Assembly: GCF_902499135.1 (NCBI RefSeq) | Contig: NZ_CABVPR010000023.1 | Location: forward strand, 1-64,000 | Direction: 5' to 3' | Length of the DNA: 64,000 nucleotides | From: Burkholderia dolosa | GTDB taxonomy: Bacteria > Pseudomonadota > Gammaproteobacteria > Burkholderiales > Burkholderiaceae | Part shown: positions 11,236 through 22,610 of the stretch, piece by piece | Position numbering within the stretch: the first letter of the stretch is position 1 | Layout: each line of letters opens with the position of its first letter | Made by a program: the position numbers and the translations under genes | Notes under the pieces: generated by a model | Told to the model about the DNA's origin: nothing | The model's database searches: none | The model's input: the letters and a program-made list of their open reading frames with translations, nothing else

Positions 11236-12258
11236 TCACGCGGTGAGCCGCGCGAGCCGCGGCTCGTGCGCGGCGCACACCGCGTCGATTGCTTCGAGCG
11301 CGTCGGCAACCGACGGTATCGCGCCGGGGTCGCCGATCGACAATGCGTTCGGTGCGCCGCCGATCCCGCAATGGTGGCGCGACGTCGCGACGAAAATCAT
11401 CACGGCCGGCCGTTGCAGCGCGCGGGCCATGTGCACGAACCCCGTATCGACGCCCACGACGAGTGCAGCGCGGCCGATCGCCGCGCCGAGCTCGCGCACC
11501 GACATCGCGGGCAGCACGACGGCGCCCGGCGCGCGCGCGGCGATGTCCCGCGCATCGTCATGCTCGGCACTCGATCCCCAAGGCACCAGCACGCGCACGC
11601 CGCGCGCCATCATCTTCGCGGCGAGCGCGGCCCAGCGGTCGGCCGGCCATTTCTTGTCGGGATTCGACGTCGCGTGGAACAGCAGCATGAACGGCGCACC
11701 ATCGGTCACGGCAGCCGGCAGCTTCGCATCCTGCGGCGCAACGATCCCGTAGTCGGCGACGCCTTCCGGCACGTAGCCGAGCGCCTCGCCGGCGCTCACG
11801 CGCATGCCGTGCCACGCGTCGCAGTGCGGCCGCGGACCGAAGCGATCCGAATAGGCGAAGCGCGCGCCCGTCTCGCCGAGATCCTGCGTCTGGTAGCCGA
11901 AGCGACGCCGCGCACGCGCGAGCGCGGAAATGATCGCGCTCTTGTATACACCGTGCAGATCGATGACTGCATCGTAGCGATGCGTGCGCAATGCGCCGAT
12001 CGATGCGGAAATCGCCTTCAGATCGCCGCCGTTGCGCAGCTTCTTGAATCGGCGCAGCGGCGCGCACAACACGTTCGCGACGCCAGGATGCCAGCGCACG
12101 ACCTCGGCGCAGGACTCGTCCACCGCCCAATCGACCGTCACGCCGGGAAAGGCGCGATGAATGTCTGCAACGACGGGCAGTGTCTGGACGACGTCGCCAA
12201 GCGACGTCACTTTCACGATGAGGATGCGTTTCACGTTGTGTGGGGAATGGCCGGCCAT
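11236..12258 (-). CDS. waaC: LPS heptosyltransferase I
   Basis: This enzyme transfers the first L-glycero-D-manno-heptose onto Kdo2-lipid A, building the inner LPS core at the cytoplasmic face of the inner membrane. The N-terminal KRILIVKVTSLGDVVQTLPV motif is diagnostic of WaaC. The GT9 C-terminal signature VVGVDTGFVHMARAL, which binds the ADP-heptose donor, is also present. The protein has 340 residues from the ATG. A GTG at 12234 would give the more usual start directly at KRILIV, and neither has a good ribosome binding site. Confidence 0.94.
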   Translation of the reverse strand: MAGHSPHNVKRILIVKVTSLGDVVQTLPVVADIHRAFPGVTVDWAVDESCAEVVRWHPGVANVLCAPLRRFKKLRNGGDLKAISASIGALRTHRYDAVIDLHGVYKSAIISALARARRRFGYQTQDLGETGARFAYSDRFGPRPHCDAWHGMRVSAGEALGYVPEGVADYGIVAPQDAKLPAAVTDGAPFMLLFHATSNPDKKWPADRWAALAAKMMARGVRVLVPWGSSAEHDDARDIAARAPGAVVLPAMSVRELGAAIGRAALVVGVDTGFVHMARALQRPAVMIFVATSRHHCGIGGAPNALSIGDPGAIPSVADALEAIDAVCAAHEPRLARLTA

Positions 12259-12395
12259 TCGGCATGCTAACGACGGTTACGGGGTACGGACATTACGTCC
12301 GCATTACATTTGCAACGAAATGTATCGTTTTCGTGGAAATTTGTCGCGTCCGTGGCGGCCGGTTCTTCTTATAATGCGTTCTTTGCCTCCGGCCC

Positions 12396-13895
12396 GTGCC
12401 GATGCCCCGTCCCGCCCTTTCCGCCCTCCCCGCGCTGTTTCCCGCCCTCACCCGCCGCTCTTTGCGAATCTGGCGCCAATATGGCGTGTTCTGGCTCGGC
12501 GCGATCGCCGTCGGCCTCGCGGCCGTGCTCTATGCGCGGCTGATCGATTGGGGCTACGACACCTTCCGCACGATGCGCGATCACGCGCCGTGGCTGCCGC
12601 TGCTGCTGACGCCGGCGATCGCCGCGGCGTCGGCATGGCTGACGCGGCGCTTCTTCCGCGGCGCCGAAGGGAGCGGCATCCCGCAAGTCATCGCGACGCT
12701 GCATGCGCGTCCCGGCGCATTCGGCGCGCGGCTGCTCACGTTGCGCATCCTGTTCGGCAAGGTGCTGATTTCGTTCCTCGGCATTCTCGGCGGCTTCACG
12801 ATCGGTCGCGAGGGCCCGACCGTGCAAGTCGGCGCGGCGCTGATGTTCAACCTGCGGCGCTTCTATCCGCGCTCGAACGCGCAGATCGAGCGTCAGCTCG
12901 TGCTGGCCGGCGCGGCGGCCGGGCTGTCGGCCGCGTTCAATACGCCGCTCGCCGGGATCGTGTTCGCGATCGAAGAACTGACCCGCAGCTTCTCGTCGCG
13001 TGCGAGCGGCGTGCTGATCACCGCGATCATTCTGGCCGGCGTCGTCGCGCTCGGCCTGAACGGCAACTACACGTACTTCGGCACGATCGACACCGGTCCG
13101 CAATTCCCGAAGCTGCTCGCGGCCGCGGTGCTCGTCACCGCGATCGTGACGGGTATCGCGGGCGGCCTGTTCTGCTGGCTGCTGCTCAATACCGGACGCT
13201 GGCTGCCCGGCCGCGTGCTCGGCCTGTATCGCGAGCGGCCGATCGCGTTCGCCGCGCTGTGCGGCTTCGTGATCGCCGTCGCCGGCCTCGTGTCGGGCGG
13301 CACGACGTTCGGCAGCGGCTACGCGGAAGCGCGCGGGCTGCTCGACGGCCACGAACGGCTGTCCATGCTGTATCCGTTCCTGAAGATGGTGTCGATGGTC
13401 GCGTCGTACCTGCCCGGCGTGCCGGGCGGGATCTTCGCGCCGTCGCTGTCCATCGGCGCCGGTTTCGGCAACCTGCTGCACGTCGTGTTCGACGGCATGA
13501 GCCTGCCGATGCTGATCGCGCTCGCGATGGTCGGCTACCTCGCCGCAGTCACGCAGTCGCCGATCACGTCGTTCGTGATCGTGATGGAAATGATCAACGG
13601 GCATTCGCTCGTGATTTCGCTGATGGCCACCGCTCTGGTGTCGAGCCGCGTGTCGCGCTTCTTCGCGCCGCCGCTGTACGAAACGCTCGCGCTGCGCTAT
13701 CTCGCGCCGCCGGCTGCTGCTGCCGAATCCGCCGCCGCAGCAGCGACGGCGACGACGAGCGTCACCGAACCGCAGGATGCGGCCGCCGCGCCCGCCGATC
13801 CGCTCGACACGCTGCGCGACGACGGCGACAGCGCACCGGCCGCGGCCGATTCGAGCGGACCCGCGAGCGGCGACAGGCCGCGCGATGCTCAATAG
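12396..13895 (+). CDS. clcB: ClC family chloride channel/antiporter (ClcB-like)
   Basis: A roughly 499-residue polytopic inner-membrane protein with the ClC selectivity motifs: GSGIP, then GREGPTVQ with the gating glutamate, and GIFAPSL. E. coli ClC proteins work in acid resistance by exchanging chloride and protons. A C-terminal cytoplasmic tail rich in Ala and Pro lacks CBS domains. The start is a GTG at 12396 or the ATG at 12402. The 3' end overlaps by 7 nt the stop of the small lipoprotein gene on the other strand. Confidence 0.92.
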   Translation: MPMPRPALSALPALFPALTRRSLRIWRQYGVFWLGAIAVGLAAVLYARLIDWGYDTFRTMRDHAPWLPLLLTPAIAAASAWLTRRFFRGAEGSGIPQVIATLHARPGAFGARLLTLRILFGKVLISFLGILGGFTIGREGPTVQVGAALMFNLRRFYPRSNAQIERQLVLAGAAAGLSAAFNTPLAGIVFAIEELTRSFSSRASGVLITAIILAGVVALGLNGNYTYFGTIDTGPQFPKLLAAAVLVTAIVTGIAGGLFCWLLLNTGRWLPGRVLGLYRERPIAFAALCGFVIAVAGLVSGGTTFGSGYAEARGLLDGHERLSMLYPFLKMVSMVASYLPGVPGGIFAPSLSIGAGFGNLLHVVFDGMSLPMLIALAMVGYLAAVTQSPITSFVIVMEMINGHSLVISLMATALVSSRVSRFFAPPLYETLALRYLAPPAAAAESAAAAATATTSVTEPQDAAAAPADPLDTLRDDGDSAPAAADSSGPASGDRPRDAQ

Positions 13896-13999
13896 ATGAC
13901 CACGGGCGCCGGCCGGTAATACACAGGCCGGGCCGGCACGACGATGCAACCGGCCAGCGTGACGGCGACAAGCGCGAGCACGATCCAGGTTCGTTTCAT
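13889..13999 (-). CDS. 36-residue lipoprotein
   Basis: The reading frame encodes MKRTWIVLALVAVTLAGC followed by an 18-residue mature tail rich in Val, Pro and Tyr (VYYRPAPVVIY). It has a textbook basic start, hydrophobic core and LAGC lipobox. GGAGG lies 6 nt before the ATG. It follows the YXWGXW-repeat gene by 12 nt in the same direction, so the two are probably one transcript. The stop overlaps the end of clcB. It is too short for most gene finders, but signal, ribosome site and context all agree. Confidence 0.75.
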   Translation of the reverse strand: MKRTWIVLALVAVTLAGCIVVPARPVYYRPAPVVIY

Positions 14000-14011
14000 C
14001 GCATGCCTCCG

Positions 14012-14413
14012 TCAGGCCCAGTGACCGCGGGTCCAGACCCAGTTCGGACCGCGCGGGTCCCAATGTCCGGGCACCCACCGCATGCCGATGCGCTCGGCTT
14101 CCCAGTGACCGCCGATCCACACGTAGCGACCGTGTTCCCAGCGCCAGTGACCGTGCTCCCACACGTAGCCGACGCGGGCGGCCGGCACGATCTCGTAGCG
14201 CATCGGCGGCGGCGCATGCGGCGCAACGATGATCACCTCGTCGGTACGCACGGCCACCGGCTCCGTGACGACCATGCGGGCCGGCCGCGCGAACGCCCGC
14301 GCGTCGACGAGAATGTCGTCCGCACGCGCGGCAAGCGGCGCCGCGACAGCCGACACGCCCGCGGCGAGCAGCGCGAGCGAAACGATACGACGTTGAACGG
14401 AAGAGACAGCCAT
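14012..14413 (-). CDS. YXWGXW repeat-containing exported protein
   Basis: A 133-residue protein starting at MAVSSVQRR behind AGGAGG, with a signal peptide cleaved near AARA. The C-terminal 55 residues hold Trp/His/Gly repeats (YVWEHGHWRWEHGRY, WIGGHWE, WVPGHWD) typical of the YXWGXW family of periplasmic or surface proteins of unknown function. A small lipoprotein gene follows 12 nt downstream. Confidence 0.85.
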   Translation of the reverse strand: MAVSSVQRRIVSLALLAAGVSAVAAPLAARADDILVDARAFARPARMVVTEPVAVRTDEVIIVAPHAPPPMRYEIVPAARVGYVWEHGHWRWEHGRYVWIGGHWEAERIGMRWVPGHWDPRGPNWVWTRGHWA

Positions 14414-14574
14414 CACGACCTCCTGTTTGAACGAATCACGCGAGCGTATTCGTTCAATGCGGGAGAGTCGCCAACGGCCGACAGGCGCCGTGTTACGACG
14501 GGCCCGAAAGTGCAACAGCGCGTAAGACGCGCACGGCGGCACACGCCGCCGTGCGGAAAGGCAACCTGAGACGG

Positions 14575-14829
14575 TCAGGCTTGCGGGATCTCGATCTTCA
14601 CTTCGAGCACCTCGAGATCGTCCTGACGCTCGAGGCTCACACGGATGTCATCGTCCGAAATGTGCACGTACTTCGAGATCACGGCGACGAGCTCTTTCTG
14701 CAGCGCCGGCAGGTAATCGGCCGGTGGCCGGCCGCCGACCCGCTCGTGCGCGATGATGAGCTGCAGGCGCTCCTTCGCGACCGATGCGGATTTCTTCTTC
14801 TCGCCGAGGAGAAACGAAAGAATGGACAT
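14575..14829 (-). CDS. minE: Cell division topological specificity factor MinE
   Basis: The 84-residue MinE drives pole-to-pole oscillation of MinCD so that the Z ring forms at midcell. [15 protein letters not shown] is the membrane-binding and anti-MinCD start. The C-terminal part is the dimerising topological domain. It lies 12 nt behind minD in the order minC-minD-minE. Confidence 0.97.
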   Translation of the reverse strand: MSILSFLLGEKKKSASVAKERLQLIIAHERVGGRPPADYLPALQKELVAVISKYVHISDDDIRVSLERQDDLEVLEVKIEIPQA

Positions 14830-14841
14830 GAGCGGCCTCCG

Positions 14842-15657
14842 TTACTTGCTGCCGAAGAGGCGCTGCAGCAGGCCCGGCTTCTGGTATTCGGTGAAACGCA
14901 GCGGCTTGTCCTCGCCGAGGAAGCGCGCAACGATGTCCTTGTACGCTTCGGCGACGTCGGTGCCGTCGAGGTGCACGGCCGGCAGGCCCTGGTTCGACGC
15001 ATGCAGCACGGCTTCCGACTCGGGCACCACGCCGATCAGCTTGATGCGCAGAATCTCGCTGATGTCCTCGAGCGACAGCATCTCGCCTTCGCTCACGCGC
15101 TTCGGGCTGTAGCGCGTGATCAGCAGGTGCTCCTTGATCGGCTCCTTGCCCTCGGTCGCGCGCTTCGTCTTCGACGACAGGATGCCGAGGATGCGGTCCG
15201 AATCGCGCACCGACGACACTTCCGGGTTCGTGACGATCAGCGCTTCGTCCGCGAAGTACATCGCGTGCAGCGCACCGGCTTCGATGCCGGCCGGCGAATC
15301 GCAGACGATGTATTCGAAATCCATCGCGGCCAGGTCGTTCAGCACCTTTTCGACGCCGTCACGCGTGAGCGCATCCTTGTCGCGCGTCTGCGACGCCGGC
15401 AGGATGAACAGGTTCTCGCACTTCTTGTCCTTGATCAGCGCCTGGTTCAGGTTCGCTTCGCCCTGGATCACGTTCACGAGGTCGTATACGACGCGACGCT
15501 CGCAGCCCATGATGAGATCGAGGTTGCGCAGGCCGACGTCGAAGTCGATCACGGCCGTCTTGTGGCCGCGCAGCGCGAGGCCGGACGCGAAGCTCGCGCT
15601 CGTCGTCGTCTTGCCCACGCCGCCCTTGCCCGAAGTCACCACGATGATTTTTGCCAT
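14842..15657 (-). CDS. minD: Septum site-determining ATPase MinD
   Basis: A 271-residue ParA-type ATPase. The deviant Walker A KGGVGKTT is near residue 11. The C-terminal PGLLQRLFGSK helix is the amphipathic membrane-targeting sequence. ATP-bound MinD dimerises on the membrane and recruits MinC; MinE triggers hydrolysis. Middle gene of the min operon. Confidence 0.98.
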   Translation of the reverse strand: MAKIIVVTSGKGGVGKTTTSASFASGLALRGHKTAVIDFDVGLRNLDLIMGCERRVVYDLVNVIQGEANLNQALIKDKKCENLFILPASQTRDKDALTRDGVEKVLNDLAAMDFEYIVCDSPAGIEAGALHAMYFADEALIVTNPEVSSVRDSDRILGILSSKTKRATEGKEPIKEHLLITRYSPKRVSEGEMLSLEDISEILRIKLIGVVPESEAVLHASNQGLPAVHLDGTDVAEAYKDIVARFLGEDKPLRFTEYQKPGLLQRLFGSK

Positions 15658-15716
15658 TTACCCAATACCCTGTGTTCGTCAATGAGAGCCGATCGGTCCG
15701 TCTGGTGCCGCGTGAA

Positions 15717-16484
15717 TCACGTCAGGCGCAGCGGTTCGATCATCAGTTTTTCCTCTTCGAGCCGGATCTGCACCGATTTGCCCAGTACGTCGGCGGGCAG
15801 CGGGTTCTCGGTCGTTCGATAGATGCCCGCGATCGAGATCAGTTCCGGCTCCAGACACGTGCAGAAGATGCGCGCGTCGTGATTGCCGTGCACGCCCGCG
15901 AGTGCGCGGCCGCGCAACGGCGCGTAGATGTGGATGTTGCCTTCCGCGATGATCTCGGCGCCGTGGCTGACGGGCGCGAGCACCACGAGGTCTCCTTTCG
16001 CGTAAATCTGCTGCCCCGAACGCAACGGACGGTCGATCACGAGCGTCTGGCTGCCTGCCTGCGCCGACGCGGGCTCGGACGCCGGTTCCGCCGCCGTATC
16101 GGCCACCGCATCGGCGGCGGGCGCCGTCGCCGACTCCGCGTCCTCCGCCGGCTTCGCGGCCGGCGCGCGACGATCGCGCGCCTCGAGCAGCGGCAGGCCG
16201 GCTTCCGCCGCCCAGCCCTGCGTGGCCGACGCGACGACGCCGACCGGACGCATCCGCACGTCGTTCAGCATCTGACGGATGTCGGCGAGCGCGACGCGTT
16301 CGCCGTCCGCGAGGCGGCGGACGTCGATCGCGACGACATCGTCGGCAAAAAATTCGGGAGTCGCTTCGAAGCGCTTGACCAGTTCGGCGCGCAACGCATC
16401 GAGATCGGTCGTCTTCACGGTGAACAGCAACGTATCGACCGATCCGCTGCGCAGCTCGAAGAATGGCGATTTTTTAAGCGACAT
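15717..16484 (-). CDS. minC: Septum site-determining protein MinC
   Basis: FtsZ-polymerisation inhibitor. The N-terminal domain (about 1-110) contacts FtsZ. A long Ala/Pro/Glu-rich linker (about 130-165) follows. The C-terminal beta-helix domain ([37 protein letters not shown]) binds MinD. The start is taken as the ATG at 16484; a GTG two codons earlier (16490) is possible. An AT-only inverted repeat (GCAAAAATTTTTTGC, about 16493-16508) lies just upstream. Confidence 0.95.
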   Translation of the reverse strand: MSLKKSPFFELRSGSVDTLLFTVKTTDLDALRAELVKRFEATPEFFADDVVAIDVRRLADGERVALADIRQMLNDVRMRPVGVVASATQGWAAEAGLPLLEARDRRAPAAKPAEDAESATAPAADAVADTAAEPASEPASAQAGSQTLVIDRPLRSGQQIYAKGDLVVLAPVSHGAEIIAEGNIHIYAPLRGRALAGVHGNHDARIFCTCLEPELISIAGIYRTTENPLPADVLGKSVQIRLEEEKLMIEPLRLT

Positions 16485-16655
16485 GGACACTCTGCAAAAA
16501 TTTTTTGCGTATTTTACAGGCGTCCACGCGTGCGGCCATTATTTTTGGGAGGCGGGGAAACGGCGGCCGGCGCGAGTGCGCGAGCCGGTTGTCGAGCATC
16601 GGACGCGCCCGGCACGTCGGTCATCGCATCGGGCGCGCGGCCGTTTTACGCGGCA

Positions 16656-17170
16656 TCACGGCTTGCCGACCTGCGACACGAACAGCGATTTCATCGCGCC
16701 CGGCATCCGGGCGATCGGCGCGCGTTCGCCCGTGTTGCCGAACCCGGCGCGCTCGTAGAAGCGGATCGCATTGCGGTTCGCGTCGGCGATCCATGCGTAG
16801 ACGTCGCGCGCGCCGCGCTCGGCGAGCCACGCGGTGGCCGTCTCGAGCAGCAGCACGCCGCCGCGCAGATGGCGCACCGCATGCGCGACCCATAGCTCGC
16901 TGACGAACGCGCGGCGCTCGGGCGTGTTGTCGAAATACGCGCCGATCATGCCGGCCGGGTGGCCTTCGGTGTACAGCAGGAAAGTGGTCGACTCGTCGGA
17001 CGTCGCGCGCTGCGCGGCTATGGCCGCCGCCGCGTCCGAATCGACGGTAGCAATTCGGCCTCCGGCGCTTCGCCGGGTGCGTAGGGCTCACGCAGCGACG
17101 CGGCGCGGAGTTCGCGATACACGCTGCCCTGGTCGGCAGCGATACGACGAACGGTCAAGGTCGAACTCAT
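16656..17170 (-). pseudogene. GNAT acetyltransferase, frameshifted
   Basis: Translation from the ATG at 17170 gives MSSTLTVRRIAADQGSVY..., a normal GNAT N-terminus, but runs into a TAG at about 17020. The rest of the domain reads on in another frame: SDAAAAIAAQRATSDESTTF, EGHPAGMIGAYF, the acetyl-CoA loop VAHAVRHLRGG, and ANRNAIRFYERAGF, ending at 16656. The frames join cleanly if one base is restored near 17040-17055. Unless this is a sequencing error, the gene is broken. A start at 16949 would give a 97-residue C-terminal piece. Confidence 0.8.
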
Positions 17171-17841
17171 GCAGGCACAGCCCCCTTCGGACAGCAAGCT
17201 ATTAGCTTCAACCGAAAGCGGGGGGTGAGTCAAATCGTTATTTTCAAATGGCGGCGCGGCACGAAAGGCGGCAGGCCGCGCGCGGCGAGCCGTGTGCATG
17301 TGCAGCATTGCCGCGGCGCGCGGTGCCATGCGGGCGCTGTCGTCCGGCAACCCGCGCGGCTCTCCGTATCGCGTACGAAAATCGCGCATCTCGACAAGGC
17401 ACGTGTGTCTATGTGTCGTAACGAAAGGTAATGCGGATGCGCAAAAGTTCGTGTCGCCCGCCTCCGTCTGCTCGTCCGTCGTGCGGCGATTATTGCAATG
17501 CACCATTCGTTGCATGTCGGGTACCCGGCAGACATGGCGGTAGCGTCGCGCCATTCGTCTGAACAACGCATGGGCGGCGCAGATCCATTCGGCCAGCAAA
17601 GCTACGTTTCAATCGACCCGCTGCGGCGCTTCGTCGTCCGCGTCGCACGCCGTCCGCCGTTTGGAGCTTCGTGCCTAGCACGAAGGTTTGGAAAGCGTGC
17701 GCGCGGATCGTATAACTGGCAGAGGCGGGCCACCATCCGGCGCCGCATGCCTGCACCGCGGCCGAAGAAAACGATTCGAACTGCAGACATCGCCGCCGCG
17801 CGCCGAGCGCGTCCGGGCAGGCGGGCAGGAAGGAGACGACG
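17171..17841. other. Long intergenic region upstream of alkB
   Basis: About 670 bases with no convincing gene. Open frames here are arginine-rich GC artefacts without ribosome binding sites. The region presumably carries the promoter and regulatory DNA of alkB, but I see no recognisable operator. Confidence 0.5.
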
Positions 17842-19002
17842 ATGGCAATGACGGACGGACCGACCGCGGACTGGTCGGATGGCAAACGTTATCTATGGCT
17901 GCTCGGCGCGCTGACGATCACGCTGCCGATTTTCGCCGCCCAGCTTGCGTTGTCGACCGGCATTCACGTGTTCTGGTGGTTCGGGCCGTTGTTCGCGTTC
18001 GGCGTGATTCCGATTCTCGACACGCTGATCGGCGACGATCGCGACAATCCGCCCGAAGCCGCCGTCCCGCGGCTCGAACGCGACCGTTACTATCGGCTCA
18101 TTGTCTATCTGGCGACGCTCGTCGAATACGTCGCGTTTTTCATGTGCACGTGGATCGTCGGCACGCATGCGCTCGCGTGGTACGACTATGTCGGCTTCGC
18201 ACTGTCGCTCGGCGCCGCAACGGGCATCTCGATCAATACCGCGCACGAGCTCGGCCACAAGACGAACCGTTTCGAACGCTGGCTCGCGAAGATTACGCTC
18301 GCGCCGGTCGCGTACGGACACTTCTATGTCGAGCACAACCGAGGACATCACGTACGCGTCGCGACGCCCGACGATCCGGCGAGCGCGCGCTACGGCGAGT
18401 CGTTCTGGGCGTTTCTGCCGCGCACGGTGACCGGCAGCATCCGCTCCGCATGGCGGCTGGAAAAAGCGCGGCTGGCGCGGCTCGCGCATTCGCCGTGGAC
18501 CTGGCGCAACGAGGTACTGCACGCATGGGCAATGACCGTCGCCGTGTGGGGCATCGCGATCGCGATGGCCGGCAAGATCGCGATCCCGTTCCTCGTGATC
18601 CAGGCCGTGTACGGCGCGTCGCTGCTCGAAGTCGTGAACTACGTCGAGCACTACGGGCTCGGCCGCCGCAAGCTGCCGAACGGCCGCTACGAACGCTGCA
18701 CGCCGCAGCATTCGTGGAACAGCAATCACGTGGTCACCAACCTGTTCCTCTATCAATTGCAGCGGCACGCCGATCATCATGCGAACCCGACGCGCTCGTA
18801 CCAGGCGCTGCGCCACTTCGACGATTCGCCGCAGCTGCCGGCCGGCTACGCGACGATGATTCTGCTCGCGTACGTGCCGCCGCTCTGGTACCGCGTGATG
18901 AATCCGCGCGTCGTCGCGCACTACGGCGGCGACATCGCACAGTCGAACATCAAGCCGTCGATCCGCGACAAGGTGCGCGCGCAGTATCGGGCCGCCGCAT
19001 GA
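17842..19002 (+). CDS. alkB: Alkane 1-monooxygenase (AlkB family)
   Basis: This integral-membrane non-heme diiron hydroxylase oxidises medium-chain n-alkanes at the terminal carbon, with electrons from rubredoxin. The histidine boxes are present in order: HELGHK (135-140), EHNRGHHVRVATPDDPASA (from 164), NYVEHYGL, and LQRHADHHANPTR near the C-terminus. About six hydrophobic segments fit the family. It has 386 residues and an AAGGAG site before the ATG. No rubredoxin or rubredoxin reductase gene is adjacent. Confidence 0.92.
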   Translation: MAMTDGPTADWSDGKRYLWLLGALTITLPIFAAQLALSTGIHVFWWFGPLFAFGVIPILDTLIGDDRDNPPEAAVPRLERDRYYRLIVYLATLVEYVAFFMCTWIVGTHALAWYDYVGFALSLGAATGISINTAHELGHKTNRFERWLAKITLAPVAYGHFYVEHNRGHHVRVATPDDPASARYGESFWAFLPRTVTGSIRSAWRLEKARLARLAHSPWTWRNEVLHAWAMTVAVWGIAIAMAGKIAIPFLVIQAVYGASLLEVVNYVEHYGLGRRKLPNGRYERCTPQHSWNSNHVVTNLFLYQLQRHADHHANPTRSYQALRHFDDSPQLPAGYATMILLAYVPPLWYRVMNPRVVAHYGGDIAQSNIKPSIRDKVRAQYRAAA

Positions 19003-19044
19003 CCCGGCGGCAACGCGCGCCCACGCTTACCGCATGCCCAAAAC

Positions 19045-19077
19045 GAAAAACCCCTTGATCCGTTCGGATCAAGGGGT
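19045..19077. terminator. Bidirectional terminator between alkB and tRNA-Ser
   Basis: A perfect stem of about 14 bp (AACCCCTTGATCC with GGATCAAGGGGTT, loop about 5 nt) has A-rich DNA on one side and T-rich on the other. The minus strand gives TTTTTCGTTTT, so it ends the tRNA gene, and the plus strand can end alkB. Confidence 0.85.
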
Positions 19078-19084
19078 TTCGTGT

Positions 19085-19177
<93 letters not shown>

Positions 19178-19302
19178 TTTTACTGCACTTCCCCGGTTGG
19201 TCGTTTCCGGGAAAGCAAAGATTATAGAACGATCTCTTCGAAACTTCCAAGCCCTTTTTGCAAATTTTTTAGAGGCCGTCGGAAGCATGCCGGCAAGCGC
19301 GC

Positions 19303-20835
<1,533 letters not shown>

Positions 20836-20855
20836 TCACCACGCAAAGGAGCACG

Positions 20856-21122
20856 ATGGCCATCGAACTGGACAGAGAGGTACGCGATCGAGCGATCGCG
20901 TCGCTGCAACGCTATTTCATAGAAAACATGGACGAGCCGATCGGCAACATCCAGGCCGGCGCGCTATTGCACTTCTTCGTCGAAGAAATCGGGCCGGCGA
21001 TCTACAACCTGGCGATCGCCGATGCGCAGCAGCGGCTGCACGCGCGGGTCGCCGAGCTCGACATCGAATGCCATGAAGCGCCGTTCGAATACTGGAACAA
21101 GCAGCCGGGCCGCAAGCGCTGA
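20856..21122 (+). CDS. DUF2164 family protein
   Basis: An 88-residue soluble protein with AAAGGAG upstream of the ATG. The arrangement of REVRDRAIASLQRYF, then the ENMDEP.GNIQAGALLHFF motif and EIGPAIYN.AI.DAQ, is the DUF2164 pattern. The function is unknown. It is convergent with rarA and divergent from serS. Confidence 0.85.
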   Translation: MAIELDREVRDRAIASLQRYFIENMDEPIGNIQAGALLHFFVEEIGPAIYNLAIADAQQRLHARVAELDIECHEAPFEYWNKQPGRKR

Positions 21123-21172
21123 CGCGCCCCAACGCACCGGTCGACCGCACGAGCGCGGCCGCGCGCGGCTCG

Positions 21173-22483
21173 TCAGTCCTTCTTCCCCGCTTCGCGGTCG
21201 AGCTCGCGCAGCCACGCGAGCTTGTCGGCGATCTTCGATTCGAGCCCGCGCGGCACCGGCTTGTACCAGCGCGGCTCGCGCATCCCGTCCGGCAGATACG
21301 TCTCGCCGGCCGCGTACGCGTTCGGCTCGTCGTGCGCGTAGCGGTACGCGTGGCCGTAGCCGAGCTCCTTCATCAGCTTGGTCGGCGCATTGCGCAGATG
21401 CACGGGCACCTCGCGCGACTTGTCCTGCTTCACGAACGCCATGGCCTGGTTGAACGCCATGTAGCCCGCGTTGCTCTTCGCCGCGCACGCGAGATAGATC
21501 ACGGCCTGGCCGAGCGCGAGTTCGCCTTCCGGAGAACCGAGCCGTTCGTAGGTTTCCGCTGCGTCGTTCGCAATCTGCATCGCGCGCGGATCGGCGAGGC
21601 CGATGTCCTCCCACGCCATCCGGACGATGCGCCGCGCGAGATACTTCGGATCGGCGCCGCCGTCGATCATCCGGCAGAACCAGTACAGCGCGCCGTCCGG
21701 GCTCGAGCCGCGCACCGATTTGTGCAGCGCCGAGATCTGATCGTAGAAGTTGTCGCCACCCTTGTCGAAGCGACGCGCGTTCAGCGTCATCGCGTTGCTG
21801 ACGAACTCCGCATCGATCGTCGCGACGCCGGCCGATGCAGCGGCCGTCTGAGCCTGCTCGAGCAGGTTCAGGAACCGCCGTGCGTCGCCGTCCGCATAGC
21901 CGATCAGCGTATCGACCGCGTTGTCGTCGAATGCGAGGCCATCGAGCGCGATGTCCTGCGCTCGCTTGAGCAGCTGGCGCATCTCGTCGTCGGTCAGCGA
22001 CTTCAGCACGTACACCTGCGCACGCGACAGCAGCGCCGAATTCACTTCGAAGCTCGGGTTCTCGGTCGTCGCGCCGATGAACGTCACGAGTCCCGACTCG
22101 ACGAACGGCAGCAGCGCGTCCTGCTGTCCTTTGTTGAAGCGGTGGATCTCGTCGACGAACAGAATCGTGTGGCGGCCCGTGCGGTTCAGCGTGTCCTTCG
22201 CCTGCTCCATCGCGTCGCGGATGTCCTTGACGCCGCCGAGCACCGCGGACAGCGCGATGAATTCGCAGTCGAACGCGAGCGCGGTGAGTCGCGAGAGCGT
22301 CGTCTTGCCGACGCCGGGCGGGCCCCAGAGGATCATCGAATGCGGCTTGCCGGATTCGAACGCGAGCCGCAGCGGCTTGCCCTCGCCCAGCAGATGCGTC
22401 TGGCCGATCACCTCGGCGAGCGTTTTCGGCCGCAGCGCCTCGGCGAGCGGCCGGCGCGGCTCGACTTCAAACAGGTCGGACAT
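21173..22483 (-). CDS. rarA: Replication-associated recombination protein A (AAA+ ATPase)
   Basis: RarA (MgsA) is a clamp-loader-like AAA+ ATPase acting at stalled replication forks. GPPGVGKTTLSRLTA is the Walker A motif near residue 55, FVDEIHRFNKGQQDALLPF the Walker B region, and GATTENPSFEVNSALLSR contains sensor 1 and the arginine finger. The tetramerisation domain is C-terminal. At 436 residues it is full length. A strong hairpin separates it from lolA. Confidence 0.95.
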   Translation of the reverse strand: MSDLFEVEPRRPLAEALRPKTLAEVIGQTHLLGEGKPLRLAFESGKPHSMILWGPPGVGKTTLSRLTALAFDCEFIALSAVLGGVKDIRDAMEQAKDTLNRTGRHTILFVDEIHRFNKGQQDALLPFVESGLVTFIGATTENPSFEVNSALLSRAQVYVLKSLTDDEMRQLLKRAQDIALDGLAFDDNAVDTLIGYADGDARRFLNLLEQAQTAAASAGVATIDAEFVSNAMTLNARRFDKGGDNFYDQISALHKSVRGSSPDGALYWFCRMIDGGADPKYLARRIVRMAWEDIGLADPRAMQIANDAAETYERLGSPEGELALGQAVIYLACAAKSNAGYMAFNQAMAFVKQDKSREVPVHLRNAPTKLMKELGYGHAYRYAHDEPNAYAAGETYLPDGMREPRWYKPVPRGLESKIADKLAWLRELDREAGKKD

Positions 22484-22610
22484 GAACCTCGCTCCACATC
22501 AAACGATAGCGGCCGAACAGGCCGCCGGACCCGACATTATGACAGCGGCGCGACCGCACCGCGGCCGCCGCCTGCGCGTTGCGCCGGCCGCCGATGCGCG
22601 CCGGAAACGA

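Noticed and set aside
17498-17851. 117-codon frame upstream of alkB
   Set aside because: Arg-rich composition, no ribosome binding site, overlaps the start of alkB.
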